From positions 1-64,000 of the forward strand of contig JAPORY010000054.1 in assembly GCA_026709985.1 (NCBI GenBank): 64,000 nt of DNA, written 5' to 3'. The stretch is from Aestuariivita sp. GTDB lineage: Bacteria; Pseudomonadota; Alphaproteobacteria; Rhodobacterales; Rhodobacteraceae. Below the pieces are notes generated by a model. The model made no database searches. It was not told the DNA's origin and saw only the letters and a program-made list of their open reading frames with translations. Positions 55,829-64,000 of the stretch are shown in pieces. Position 1 is the first letter of the stretch. Every line of letters begins with the position of its first letter. The position numbers and the translations under genes are program-made.

Positions 55829-55897
55829 AACCCAATAGCGAGAGTGGCTTGACCTGAACTGCCGAGGGCGATAGAGGTGAATAAATAGGATTCAACC

Positions 55898-56187
55898 ATG
55901 ACGGAAGAGCGCGATAACGCACTGGCGATTGCCGAACTGAAAGGTCAGATCACGGCACTGGGGAACGTATGGAAACGAAGCAAGCTGAATACCGCACCGA
56001 CATATCGCTCTTGGCAGAAAAGTTGTCCGAGAACATCGGTAGGATCGAAAAAGACGCCGCCAAGCGCGATAAAGACAATCTGCGGTGGACTATTGGCTTC
56101 GGTATTGCCCAAATTGCGATCACCATTGCGGTAATCGGTGCCGGCGTTGCTATCCTCGGTCTGATGATCGGTTTGCCATCCGACTAG
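55898..56187 (+). pseudogene. Frameshifted duplicate of the coiled-coil/membrane gene
   Basis: The frame from ATG 55898 (MTEERDNALAIAELKGQITAL) follows the first copy until a single-base deletion near 55962, after which the homologous frame is METKQAEYRTDISLLAEKL ... to the stop at 56185. An internal ATG at 55969 could still give a 72-residue protein with coiled coil and membrane helix (IAQIAITIAVIGAGVAILGL). The 3' half has an extra 15-residue-long coiled-coil stretch relative to copy 1. Full-length product lost; internal start possible. Confidence 0.6.
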
Positions 56188-56201
56188 CTTGAGCCTTGAG
56201 C

Positions 56202-56335
56202 CGCCAAAACTGGGCAAACTAGGCTACAACCGCTCGAAATAGAGGAAAACCGCCAAGAGGTGCTCTCACGCGTCGCTCATGGGAAATACCCTTGCCACTT
56301 GCAATGAGCGCAACGCTAGAGCGTCGGTTTTGGCG
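56202..56335. ncRNA. Structured element, copy 2
   Basis: CGCCAAAAC (56202-56210) pairs with GTTTTGGCG (56327-56335); inner GCGTCGCTCAT (56270-56280) pairs with ATGAGCG-CA-ACGC (56304-56316). The middle stem is shortened to GCTC/GAGC. A further TGGGCAAA (56211-56218) can pair with TTTGCCCA (about 56346-56353), giving a crossed, pseudoknot-like order with the outer stem. See copy 1 for the covariation argument. The remaining bases to 56450 hold no gene. Confidence 0.55.
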
Positions 56336-56450
56336 CCATTTGGTGGTTTTTGCCCATTTTTGGCCTCTTGCGCAGAGTGTCAGGGACAATCCTCGAAGGA
56401 AATCCATTCCATTAAACGCCGTTCCAACAATGTGATGCACCGCGTCGCTA

Positions 56451-56573
56451 ATGAAATTGCCTTATGGCGAAAATCCCTTCACCGAGGCAACCCTCAAAAC
56501 CGACAAATCCGTATACGAGTTAGATCTACCGATTTACGTTAACGTTACAAGCGCGAAGAGGTTCAAATGCTGA
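56451..56573 (+). CDS. Possible 40-residue leader ORF overlapping apeA
   Basis: MKLPYGENPFTEATLKTDKS... runs 40 codons and its TGA (56571-56573) lies 4 bases inside apeA, whose ATG is at 56567. Acidic/hydrophobic mix resembling a real protein N-terminus (VYELDLPIYVNVTSAKRFK). It may be a small coupled gene, a leader peptide or a truncated relic. Confidence 0.35.
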   Translation: MKLPYGENPFTEATLKTDKSVYELDLPIYVNVTSAKRFKC

Positions 56574-57808
56574 TTTCCGAACCTATTGAAGAAGCAGGCT
56601 TTTTCTGGCTACCGGATGACCCCAATAATCGCTTCCCAGGTTTTCTTCGCATTTCAAAGTCGGGAGCGATAACTATTGAGATCAACTCTTTGAGTAAAAT
56701 CTCCACCCTCAAGCGGTCACTGGGCGATCCGTATATTGGTGGCGGGTTCATCCAATTTAAACGCATTGCAGGCGTCATAAAAAATAGAATGGTGACTTTG
56801 GATGGCTGTTCCGAAACGCGCGCAAGCACACCGATAACTGGGGGCATCTCTACGTCAACTTTTGACGTACATCAAGCATTTATTGGAGTCGCATACGACG
56901 AGGATGAAGACGTTACGTTCCTCAGACTTCAATTTGCGTTATTTGGCTTTGATGAATGGTTGGGAATTTGCGGCATTGAAGTAACCAACGAAGAGAAAAG
57001 TTTTAATGTCAACTTTTCACTCCCGACAGCGAAAAATTTTTGCATACGCGATGACCTTCGAATGGAATTCACCTTTGAAGCCACCGTGCCATATATGTTC
57101 AGTGGATATGAAGCGACAATTTCCCAGAGGGCTTTTGTTTGTTTAACGCCCCAAACAGAGGCTCCGTTAAGTGAATTGTTGCCGGTCGCTCTTGCAATTA
57201 GAAACCTCCTCTCTTTGATGAATTCCAAACCGGCCTCTATTGAATCTGTTCGCGGGTATTTTGATAATCGTACTGTGACTGCAACCGATGACGATTATCG
57301 CCCGCCTGCGGAAATTTACTTTAGAGAAAGTAAGCCCGCCGCCGACGGTCATCGTTTAAAAGCAAACAAGACGCTGGTTCGTTTCTCGGAGATAGAAGAG
57401 TGCGTCGAGATCATTTTTCGAAAATGGATTGAGTTCTACCATCGACACAAATTCGTTCTTGATCGCTACTTCGCTTTTACGCTTGAATCTACAATGGACT
57501 TGGAAAGAAGAATTACCCTTCTTTATGAGGGGCTATTTGCCATTCACAAAAAAACTAGCGAGAGAGACTATCACGGATCAGAGATAAGGTTAGAAACAAT
57601 ACTGGAGCCATTTCGGCGCTATTTCGAAGCTGACGCCGAATTCCGTAGCTTCATTGAGCGAGTGGTTCGGGCGAGGAATTATTATGTTCATCTTCACCAG
57701 AAAGGTCGTGGGGAAATTCCTGAGCATAACGAGTTGTTTCAGCTCAATTCGAAACTTGAAGCGTTGTTTCTGCTCCGGGCGGCGGGGCTTGAGGAAGCAC
57801 ATTCTTGA
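56567..57808 (+). CDS. apeA: ApeA-like HEPN anti-phage protein
   Basis: 413 residues. The N-terminal half matches the ApeA N-terminal domain pattern: FFWLPDDPNNRFPGFLRIS, a RMVTLDGC strand, TFDVHQAFIGVAYDEDEDV and FGFDEWLGI. The C-terminal HEPN domain carries the RNase motif Rx4H as RNYYVH (R370, H375) inside VVRARNYYVHLHQ. ApeA is a single-gene abortive anti-phage system; the HEPN site is thought to cut RNA on infection. AAGAGG 6 bases before ATG gives a good start. The last 14 bases form the start of the right 61-bp repeat. Family call from pattern recognition. Confidence 0.8.
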   Translation: MLISEPIEEAGFFWLPDDPNNRFPGFLRISKSGAITIEINSLSKISTLKRSLGDPYIGGGFIQFKRIAGVIKNRMVTLDGCSETRASTPITGGISTSTFDVHQAFIGVAYDEDEDVTFLRLQFALFGFDEWLGICGIEVTNEEKSFNVNFSLPTAKNFCIRDDLRMEFTFEATVPYMFSGYEATISQRAFVCLTPQTEAPLSELLPVALAIRNLLSLMNSKPASIESVRGYFDNRTVTATDDDYRPPAEIYFRESKPAADGHRLKANKTLVRFSEIEECVEIIFRKWIEFYHRHKFVLDRYFAFTLESTMDLERRITLLYEGLFAIHKKTSERDYHGSEIRLETILEPFRRYFEADAEFRSFIERVVRARNYYVHLHQKGRGEIPEHNELFQLNSKLEALFLLRAAGLEEAHS

Positions 57809-57855
57809 GCGAAATCAATACTTTAAATCACAAAAAGGGGTTTCCGCGCGGACAC
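57795..57855. repeat. Right 61-bp direct repeat (possible att-like end)
   Basis: Partner of 52108-52168 (four mismatches, no gaps). It overlaps the apeA stop codon and ends 200 bases before fsa. It contains TCCGCGCGGA, a perfect 10-base palindrome (TCCTCGCGGA in the left copy). The rest of the spacer to 58055 holds no gene. Confidence 0.7.
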
Positions 57856-58055
57856 TAGCTAGAGGAAAATCAAAGTGCAGGAGTAAAGTATGCTAAATTG
57901 ATAGAATCCATACGGGTCACATACACAAATCAAATTGTCGTGTGACGGATGCAGCCGTAGCATTGGGAGTAAATTCATCAGCCTGCGGTTGTCAAGATTG
58001 CGTCGAATCGGATTCTGTGATAAACTCAGTTCACCGAATTTTAGGGAAATATACA

Positions 58056-58709
58056 ATGAAGTTTTTTGTTGATACTGCAGACATTGAGTCCATCCGAGAA
58101 TTGAGCGAATTCGGCATGGTTGATGGCGTGACAACCAATCCGTCGATTATCTCCAAGTCAGGTCGGCACATCCGCGACGTTATCGAAGAAATCTGCAGCA
58201 TCATAAAAGGGCCAGTTAGTGCTGAAGTCGCAGCCACTGAGTGCGATACGATGATGGCTGAGGGGCGCAAGTTGGCCGAAATCGCTTCCAATGTTGTGAT
58301 TAAATTGCCTTTGACATGGGATGGTCTGAAGGCGTGCCGAAAGCTAACGGATGAAGGTCATATGGTCAACGTTACGTTATGTTTTTCCGCCAACCAAGCT
58401 TTGCTCGCGGCGAAGGCAGGTGCGAGTTTTGTATCGCCATTTATCGGTCGCTTGGACGATATTAATCTTGACGGCTTAGATCTCATCGAAGAAATCCGCA
58501 CCCTTTATGATAATTTCCAATTCCCCACAGAAATTCTAGCGGCCTCAATCCGCTCTGCGAATCATGTCTTACATAGCGCCTTGATAGGTGCTGATGTGAT
58601 TACCGCGCCCCCGGCGGTGATCCGCCAACTCGCGGATCATCCGTTGACAGACAAAGGACTTGATCAATTTCTCGCAGATTGGAAAAAAACTGGGCATCAT
58701 ATTGTTTAG
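58056..58709 (+). CDS. fsa: Transaldolase / fructose-6-phosphate aldolase-like protein
   Basis: 217-residue small transaldolase (TalC/FSA family) in central carbon metabolism. [35 protein letters not shown], the Schiff-base lysine in [12 protein letters not shown], and [18 protein letters not shown] and [11 protein letters not shown] are characteristic. ATG 58056 has AGGGA about 8 bases upstream. It is the usual neighbour of priA in this bacterial class, and so marks the right edge of the second island. Aldolase versus transaldolase activity cannot be settled here. Confidence 0.92.
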   Translation: MKFFVDTADIESIRELSEFGMVDGVTTNPSIISKSGRHIRDVIEEICSIIKGPVSAEVAATECDTMMAEGRKLAEIASNVVIKLPLTWDGLKACRKLTDEGHMVNVTLCFSANQALLAAKAGASFVSPFIGRLDDINLDGLDLIEEIRTLYDNFQFPTEILAASIRSANHVLHSALIGADVITAPPAVIRQLADHPLTDKGLDQFLADWKKTGHHIV

Positions 58710-58947
58710 CAATGATCACGAGCGTCGCCGGATTAGAATTTGTCTGACGACCGCTCGCTAACCTATCGACATAATATGATTAGAAATAAAACGACCTGTG
58801 GGCGGAACCTGATTGGTCGTTGATCGAAAATGGGCCGGTTTTATCACCGATAGACATCTGACCAGGATTCGCCGTTTGCTCAAAATCGGAGTATAAAGCT
58901 TTGAAACGAGCCGATACTCTTTCAACCGATGTGATAATGAGTAGCCA

Positions 58948-59649
58948 ATGAGTAATAGCAGCAAACTTGACGAATCACTCCGCGAGGCCATTATTGCACA
59001 AGCTGATCAAGTTCTCGACGATGAAGACGTCATCCGAGCACTCTTGTCAGCGCAAGAGGGCGCGCGAGCCGAGAATATCATTGATTTTCGCGGTATTGCT
59101 ATGGAGCAGTTGGAACAACGTCTGAGCCAGTTGACAAGCACACACCGAGGGGTTGTAGCAGCCGCCTATGAAAATGTCGCTGGCACGGCTCAAATCCATC
59201 GTGCAATCCTCAGAATGCTTGAGGCCGCAGATTTACGCAAATTTTTGCATGATCTCGGCGGTGAAGTCCTAAAAATTCTTCAGGTTGACTCGCTTGGCTT
59301 AGCGCTTGAGCTTACCAGCAAGCAACCGAATGACTTAAGCGCAATTCCGCACCTCCATATTGTACCGAAGGGCTTCGTAAACAATTATCTGGGGGATCAG
59401 GGCAAGACTGCGGGAAAACAAGTTATTTTGCGACAGTTAGATCAGGCAGATCGGCAAATTCATGGGAAGGATTACCGTTGCATACGATCAGAGGCTTGTC
59501 TCCGACTTTCGCTCGGGACAAAGAAATCATGCGGGCTCTTGATTTTGGGACATCAAGACCCACAAAAATTTGCGCCCCAACAAGGTGTTGATCTGCTCTC
59601 GTTGTTGGCGGGAGTGTGTGATCGAAGGTTACGGCATTGGCTGACGTAA
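58948..59649 (+). CDS. DUF484 family protein
   Basis: 233 residues, GAF-like DUF484 protein, nearly always beside xerC. Typical features are RGIAMEQLEQRLSQL (helical linker, about 46-60), then a GAF-like domain ending SCGLLILGHQDPQKFAPQQG. Role unknown. Overlaps the xerC start by 13 bases; 238 bases after fsa without a gene. Confidence 0.88.
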   Translation: MSNSSKLDESLREAIIAQADQVLDDEDVIRALLSAQEGARAENIIDFRGIAMEQLEQRLSQLTSTHRGVVAAAYENVAGTAQIHRAILRMLEAADLRKFLHDLGGEVLKILQVDSLGLALELTSKQPNDLSAIPHLHIVPKGFVNNYLGDQGKTAGKQVILRQLDQADRQIHGKDYRCIRSEACLRLSLGTKKSCGLLILGHQDPQKFAPQQGVDLLSLLAGVCDRRLRHWLT

Positions 59650-60566
59650 AGATACTTCCACCCGAACTATGCGATATCCGAGAGGCTTGGCTTCGCAGTC
59701 GTATCGTCGCGAAGGGGTCTGCAAGCAATACTGTCTTGGCGTATCGCCGAGACATCGGCGAGTTTCTGTGCTTTATGATTGAGTATAAGGGTGAGGGGAC
59801 GCGGGCCGAAATGCTGGCGGGAATCGGCTTGCGCGACATGCGGGCGTGGATGGCGCATTTACGAAACTCTAGTGTCGGTGCGAGGTCGCTGGCACGCAAG
59901 CTTTCCGCTGTTAAGAACTTTTATGGCTGGCTGGCGGAGCAGGAGGGTTTTGATCCCACCGCCGTGTTGATGATGCGAGCACCAAAGGTGCCAAAGAGGC
60001 TGCCACGGCCTCTCGATTCGGGCGCGGCAAGGGCAATGATTAAGACAGCATCTGCGCAATCTGACATCCCTTGGGTTGCTGCCCGCGACGTTGCAGTATT
60101 AACTCTTCTATACGCTTGCGGCTTAAGAATTTCAGAGGCTCTAGGTCTCACAGGAAAAGATCTACCCTTGCCGAGAGTTTTGCAGATTGTTGGTAAGGGT
60201 GGGAAGGAAAGGGTGGTGCCAGTGCTTGATGTCGCTCGAGAAGCAACCGATACTTATTTTGATTTATGTCCCTTTTCACTAGAACGAGAGCAATTAATTT
60301 TCCGAGGCGTTCGAGGTGGTCCTCTATCCCCGAGAACTGTGCAGAAAGTCACAGAGAACCTACGATTACAGCTTGGTTTACCCCCGACAGCCACCCCGCA
60401 CGCGATGCGACACAGCTTTGCAACTCACCTGCTTGAATCCGGTGGCGACTTGCGAACGATTCAGGAGTTGCTCGGTCATGCGTCGCTATCCACCACCCAA
60501 ACCTATACGGCTGTAGATACACGGCGGCTCAAGGCTGTGTACGATGTGGCTCACCCCCGAGCCTGA
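59637..60566 (+). CDS. xerC: Tyrosine recombinase XerC
   Basis: 309-residue chromosome-dimer recombinase. Catalytic residues are visible: first Arg in ACGLRISEALGL, Lys in VGKGGKERVVPV, His-x-x-Arg in HAMRHSFATHLLESG, His in LLGHASLSTTQTYT, and Tyr in that last segment. Start TTG 59637 inside the DUF484 3' end. Linked to DUF484, so it is the housekeeping XerC rather than an island integrase. Confidence 0.93.
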   Translation: MADVKILPPELCDIREAWLRSRIVAKGSASNTVLAYRRDIGEFLCFMIEYKGEGTRAEMLAGIGLRDMRAWMAHLRNSSVGARSLARKLSAVKNFYGWLAEQEGFDPTAVLMMRAPKVPKRLPRPLDSGAARAMIKTASAQSDIPWVAARDVAVLTLLYACGLRISEALGLTGKDLPLPRVLQIVGKGGKERVVPVLDVAREATDTYFDLCPFSLEREQLIFRGVRGGPLSPRTVQKVTENLRLQLGLPPTATPHAMRHSFATHLLESGGDLRTIQELLGHASLSTTQTYTAVDTRRLKAVYDVAHPRA

Positions 60567-60605
60567 TCGCGTCAGAATAGTCATCCATATTGCATCTGCC
60601 CTTTC

Positions 60606-61307
60606 ATGTCAGCTCGCGCCAAAGCAATTACTGTTCATCTGCTGACGGCCAGTGGTGCCGTTTTCGCGATGCTCGCCATGTTAGCCGCCATTGATGGTCA
60701 ATGGGATCTTATGTTTCTCTGGTTGGTCGTTGCGTTCATCGTCGATGGCGTTGATGGTCCTTTGGCGCGCAAATTCGACGTAAAGGCGCACGCGCCAGAG
60801 TTTGACGGTATCCTCTTGGATCTGATTATTGATTATCTGACCTATGTCTTCATTCCAGCATTTGCCTTGTTTTCATCAGGCTTGATGGATGGTTGGTCGG
60901 GGTGGGTAATGATCATCATCATTACATTTGCAAGCGCATTATATTTTGCCGACAATCGGATGAAAACCAAGGACAATTCCTTTTCTGGTTTTCCTGGTTG
61001 CTGGAATATGGTTGTCTTAGTTTTGTTTGCGCTTGCACCCGCATGGCAGTGGTGCCTTGCGATTGTCACGATTCTATCGGTTTCAATGTTTTTGCCGCTC
61101 AAATTTATCCATCCGATGAGAACCGAGCGCTGGCAGATGGTTTCTTTACCGATGGCTTTGGCTTGGACTGGCTTTGCGGGGTGGGTAGCGTGGGTAGATT
61201 TTGAGCCCAATAGATTAGCGATCTGGGGGCTCATGATCACCTCGGCATATCTTTGTGTTGCGGGGATCTTTCAGCAAGTTTTTTCAGTTCAAGAAAGGTC
61301 CGCATGA
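60606..61307 (+). CDS. pcs: Phosphatidylcholine synthase
   Basis: 233-residue integral membrane enzyme that joins choline to CDP-diacylglycerol, a lipid route typical of alphaproteobacteria. The CDP-alcohol phosphotransferase motif appears as DGPLAR ... DGILLDLIID, in a Pcs-type sequence (VDGVDGPLARKFDVKAHAPE). About eight hydrophobic segments. Lies 39 bases after xerC. The convergent space to ileS has no gene or clear terminator. Confidence 0.9.
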   Translation: MSARAKAITVHLLTASGAVFAMLAMLAAIDGQWDLMFLWLVVAFIVDGVDGPLARKFDVKAHAPEFDGILLDLIIDYLTYVFIPAFALFSSGLMDGWSGWVMIIIITFASALYFADNRMKTKDNSFSGFPGCWNMVVLVLFALAPAWQWCLAIVTILSVSMFLPLKFIHPMRTERWQMVSLPMALAWTGFAGWVAWVDFEPNRLAIWGLMITSAYLCVAGIFQQVFSVQERSA

Positions 61308-61496
61308 CTTATGCGGTGACCCGACAGGACTGCTAGACTCGTGCAGCCTTTGGATTGGATGCCGCCGTATCACCCGTTCAATTGATTTAACCTGACTTGC
61401 CAATTCAAAAAGATACAACGGTCGGTTCAGAAGAGATTTCCCCAGGTCACGTTGGTGACCCACTTACTGGCCGCCCGATGTGCTGGTTGCCTCCCG

Positions 61497-64000
61497 TTAA
61501 TTTTGTGCCGCAGTCAAGGCTTGGTCACAGCGAGAGCAGACCAGGTCCCATTTATGCGAGCCGACATCGGGTAGAGTTTTCCAACAGCGTTGGCACTTTT
61601 TTCCCGAAGCTTTTGTAAATGTCACACCGATTCCAGCGATTTCAGGAAGTTTGAACGCGTGCTGTGGCGCTGGATCAGACGTTAGATTGATTTGAGAGGT
61701 AATACAGATGTCGGCAAAATCGACCGAGTTCAAGATATTCAGGGTCTCATGGTTGCGCACGTAAACGGTCGGAGCCGCTTCAAGTGACGAACCAATGATT
61801 TTGTTTTGGCGCTCAATTTCAAGGGCGGCCGTCACAACCCGGCGCACCTGTCGGATAACCGACCAGCTTTTGGCTAATTCTGGGTCTAACCACTCGCTCT
61901 TTTGTTGCGGGAAGTCCTGTAGATGGACGGAACTATCGTCCGCAGGATATCGTTCCAACCAGACTTCTTCCATGGTGAATACGAGTATGGGCGCAAGCCA
62001 CGTCGTTAAGCGATGAAACAAAATGTCGAGCACCGTGCGAGCAGCTCGGCGCCTTAAGGTGTCACTATCGCAATACAAGGTGTCTTTTCGAATATCGAAA
62101 TAAAATGAAGAAAGATCAGTGGTCGCGAAGGAAAAGATCTCTTGAAACACTCCCTGAAAGTCAAAGATCTGGTACTTTGACCGTACCAATTCATCAAGCG
62201 CTGCCAACCGATGTAGCAGGTAGCGTTCGAGTTCAGGCATTTCGGGCGGCGATACAACATCGGTTGGGGTGAAGTAGCTTAGTGAGCCCAACATGAAACG
62301 CATGGTATTTCGCAACCGGCGATAACTATCGGCCACGCCCTTTAATATCTCGGCCCCAATTCGCTGGTCGGCTGTATAATCCGTTTGGGCAACCCAGAGG
62401 CGCAAAATATCAGCGCCATACTGATTGATCACCTCTTGCGGTGCGATAATATTGCCGAGGCTCTTCGACATTTTCATGCCATTCTCATCAAGCGTAAAGC
62501 CGTGGGTCACCACTTTTCGATAGGGTGCATGACCTTGAGTGCCGACCGATTGCAGGAGTGAAGAATGGAACCAACCCCGGTGCTGGTCGGTCCCCTCCAT
62601 ATAGACATCGGCAATACCGTCTTCGGTCCCATCGTCGCGATCTCTCAGAGTGAAGGCGTGCGTGGAGCCGCTGTCAAACCACACATCAAGAATATCGGTG
62701 ACAAGATCATAGTCGTCAGGATTTACAATGCCGGATAAGAACCGCGACTTTGCGCCTTCTTCATACCACGCGTCGGCGCCCTCTGCCTCGAATGCGTCAA
62801 CTATACGCTGGTTGACTTCGCGATTGCGTAAAAGGAAGTCAGGGTCGGTCGGGAGAGTGTTCTTTTTGGTAAAACAGGTTATCGGAACGCCCCATGCGCG
62901 CTGTCGTGAGAGCACCCAATCTGGGCGCTTCTCCATCATTGAGTAGAGTCGATTGCGTCCTGATCTCGGTGTCCACTCGACTTTATCGATTTCGATAAGG
63001 GCCCGCTCACGAATGGTGAACTGGTCGTTATCAATTTTCATGTCTTTATCGATTGCGGCAAACCATTGCGGCGTATTTCGATAGATGACGGGAGCCTTTG
63101 AGCGCCATGAATGGGGATAAGAGTGTCGGATTTTGCCACGAGCAAGCAGACCGCCTTCCGCCGCTAGCTTGTCGATTATTGTGGTATTGGCGTCTCCCTC
63201 GCCGCCCTTGCGGTTCAAGATGAAGGTGCCGCCAAAAAACGGAAGGTCTTCTCGAAATCCACCAGCGTCGGTGACATAGTAGGTAATGACCTCATCAAGC
63301 ATATTAAGGCCGCGATAGAGATCATATTCCTCCATGCCGTGTGACGGTGCACAATGCACGAAGCCGGTACCCTCTTCTTCGGAGACAAAATCTGCCGCTC
63401 GAAAGTCACGCAGATCATCCCATTCACCGTCGGCGCCATTCGCTCCTTGCAACGGGTGAATGAGTTTGAGTCCCTCAAATTCCGAGACATCAACATCACG
63501 AACCCGAACCCACATGTCGTCGGTCAGCCGCGCTTGGTTTAGAGCAGTGGCTGCTCGTTTATCGGCTAGCAAGTAACGGTCACCAGCTTGTGCCCAGCAA
63601 CCTTCTGGTGCTCTATGAACCTCGTAAAGGCCGTAGGCAATATCGGTACCATATACCACGCCTTTATTGGCCGGAATCGTCCATGGCGTTGTGGTCCAAA
63701 TGATGACATTGGCGCCAACCAGCGAGTTAATTCTGGCTGGGTCCTTATCCGCGCTTTGCGTTTGACTAACTCGAAACTTTACCCAGACGGTAAAGCTTTC
63801 TTTCTCTTGATATTCGACTTCGGCTTCAGCCAGCGCGGTTTGTTCGACTGGCGACCACATCACGGGCTTTGATCCTTGGTACAAAGTTCCGTTCATGAGT
63901 AGTTTCATGAATTCTTCTGCAATTACGCGCTCGGCGTGGAAATCCATTGTGAGATAAGGGTCGAGCCAATTCCCAGTTATTCCTAGGCGCCTAAATTCTT
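61497..64000 (-). CDS. ileS: Isoleucyl-tRNA synthetase (N-terminus outside window)
   Basis: About 834 residues of class I synthetase; the N-terminal Rossmann part with HIGH lies beyond base 64000, as the frame stays open (LGITGNWLDPYLTMDFHAER at the edge). Visible: editing-domain segments (TTPWTIPANKGVVYG, GTGFVHCAPSHG), the KMSKS loop in ENGMKMSKSLGN, and a C-terminal zinc finger CQRCW ... CSRC. Convergent with pcs. Confidence 0.96.
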   Translation of the reverse strand, partial: EFRRLGITGNWLDPYLTMDFHAERVIAEEFMKLLMNGTLYQGSKPVMWSPVEQTALAEAEVEYQEKESFTVWVKFRVSQTQSADKDPARINSLVGANVIIWTTTPWTIPANKGVVYGTDIAYGLYEVHRAPEGCWAQAGDRYLLADKRAATALNQARLTDDMWVRVRDVDVSEFEGLKLIHPLQGANGADGEWDDLRDFRAADFVSEEEGTGFVHCAPSHGMEEYDLYRGLNMLDEVITYYVTDAGGFREDLPFFGGTFILNRKGGEGDANTTIIDKLAAEGGLLARGKIRHSYPHSWRSKAPVIYRNTPQWFAAIDKDMKIDNDQFTIRERALIEIDKVEWTPRSGRNRLYSMMEKRPDWVLSRQRAWGVPITCFTKKNTLPTDPDFLLRNREVNQRIVDAFEAEGADAWYEEGAKSRFLSGIVNPDDYDLVTDILDVWFDSGSTHAFTLRDRDDGTEDGIADVYMEGTDQHRGWFHSSLLQSVGTQGHAPYRKVVTHGFTLDENGMKMSKSLGNIIAPQEVINQYGADILRLWVAQTDYTADQRIGAEILKGVADSYRRLRNTMRFMLGSLSYFTPTDVVSPPEMPELERYLLHRLAALDELVRSKYQIFDFQGVFQEIFSFATTDLSSFYFDIRKDTLYCDSDTLRRRAARTVLDILFHRLTTWLAPILVFTMEEVWLERYPADDSSVHLQDFPQQKSEWLDPELAKSWSVIRQVRRVVTAALEIERQNKIIGSSLEAAPTVYVRNHETLNILNSVDFADICITSQINLTSDPAPQHAFKLPEIAGIGVTFTKASGKKCQRCWKTLPDVGSHKWDLVCSRCDQALTAAQN

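Larger units (their letters stand above)
54530..56432 (+). repeat. Tandem duplication of a ~0.96-kb unit
   Basis: Unit 1 (about 54530-55430) and unit 2 (about 55494-56432) align at a constant offset of 963 bases. Each has the 3' end of the LLG-repeat gene, the coiled-coil/membrane gene and a structured noncoding tail. Both LLG frames end in KVSPxMFQDLLN. Divergence is clear but modest, so the duplication is not brand new. In unit 2 the LLG frame is N-truncated and the membrane gene carries a one-base deletion. Confidence 0.85.

Noticed and set aside
59637..60566. XerC considered as the integrase of the second island
   Set aside because: It overlaps DUF484 and follows fsa as in core genomes, outside the 61-bp repeats, so it is the housekeeping enzyme.
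1..64000. CRISPR arrays, tRNA and rRNA genes
   Set aside because: No regularly spaced repeats were seen, and no T-loop-like strings in a foldable tRNA context on either strand; a covariance search could still find a missed tRNA.

Overview
The window reads as a chromosomal segment of an alphaproteobacterium, probably free-living and possibly marine. The evidence is the alphaproteobacterial order ruvC-ruvA-ruvB-ybgC-tolQ-tolR-tolA-tolB-pal-cpoB-tilS-ftsH, a priA / fsa-DUF484-xerC neighbourhood, a phosphatidylcholine synthase gene and a DUF1127 protein. I cannot name the genus. No rRNA, convincing tRNA or CRISPR array was seen.

Region 1 (1-15.5 kb) is a sulfonate and one-carbon block. It holds a taurine-type ABC importer (tauA-tauB-tauC), two large flavoprotein-GcvT fusions of the dimethylglycine/sarcosine dehydrogenase family, then on the opposite strand xsc (sulfoacetaldehyde acetyltransferase) overlapping pta, and fhs (formate-tetrahydrofolate ligase). 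Together they suggest uptake of a taurine-like compound, N-demethylation onto folate, and conversion of the C2 sulfonate to sulfite plus acetyl-CoA. N-methylated taurines are therefore an attractive but untested substrate. A stem typical of an IS200/IS605-family right end lies just upstream of tauA.

Region 2 (15.7-37 kb) is the core ftsH-tilS-cpoB-pal ... tolB-tolA-tolR-tolQ-ybgC-ruvB-ruvA-ruvC block, all on the minus strand. It is interrupted between tolB and pal by about 10 kb of defence genes: a DUF262 protein, a two-gene operon with a coiled-coil/membrane protein, and a type III-like restriction-modification operon. In that operon the Res protein carries a C-terminal MNT (MntA-type) nucleotidyltransferase domain, and a HepT-type HEPN toxin gene is wedged, with overlaps on both sides, between res and mod. 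The island edges carry a diverged ~235 bp repeat and stray 3' fragments of tolB and mod, the scar of rearrangement.

Region 3 (37-45.3 kb) has a TOTE-type primase-helicase gene divergent from ruvC, a DUF1127 gene, prmA, an MFS transporter and priA.

Region 4 (45.3-58 kb) is a second accessory island between priA and fsa. It holds a single-chain PD-ExK/methyltransferase restriction enzyme, a frameshifted SDH-type serine protease gene, and a 5.7 kb segment bounded by 61-bp direct repeats (52108 and 57795). The segment contains a TraF-like S26 peptidase, small unknown genes, a ~0.96 kb tandem duplication with a covarying RNA/DNA fold, and an ApeA-like HEPN anti-phage gene.

Region 5 (58-64 kb) returns to core genes: fsa, a DUF484 gene, xerC, pcs and, convergent, ileS (cut by the window end).
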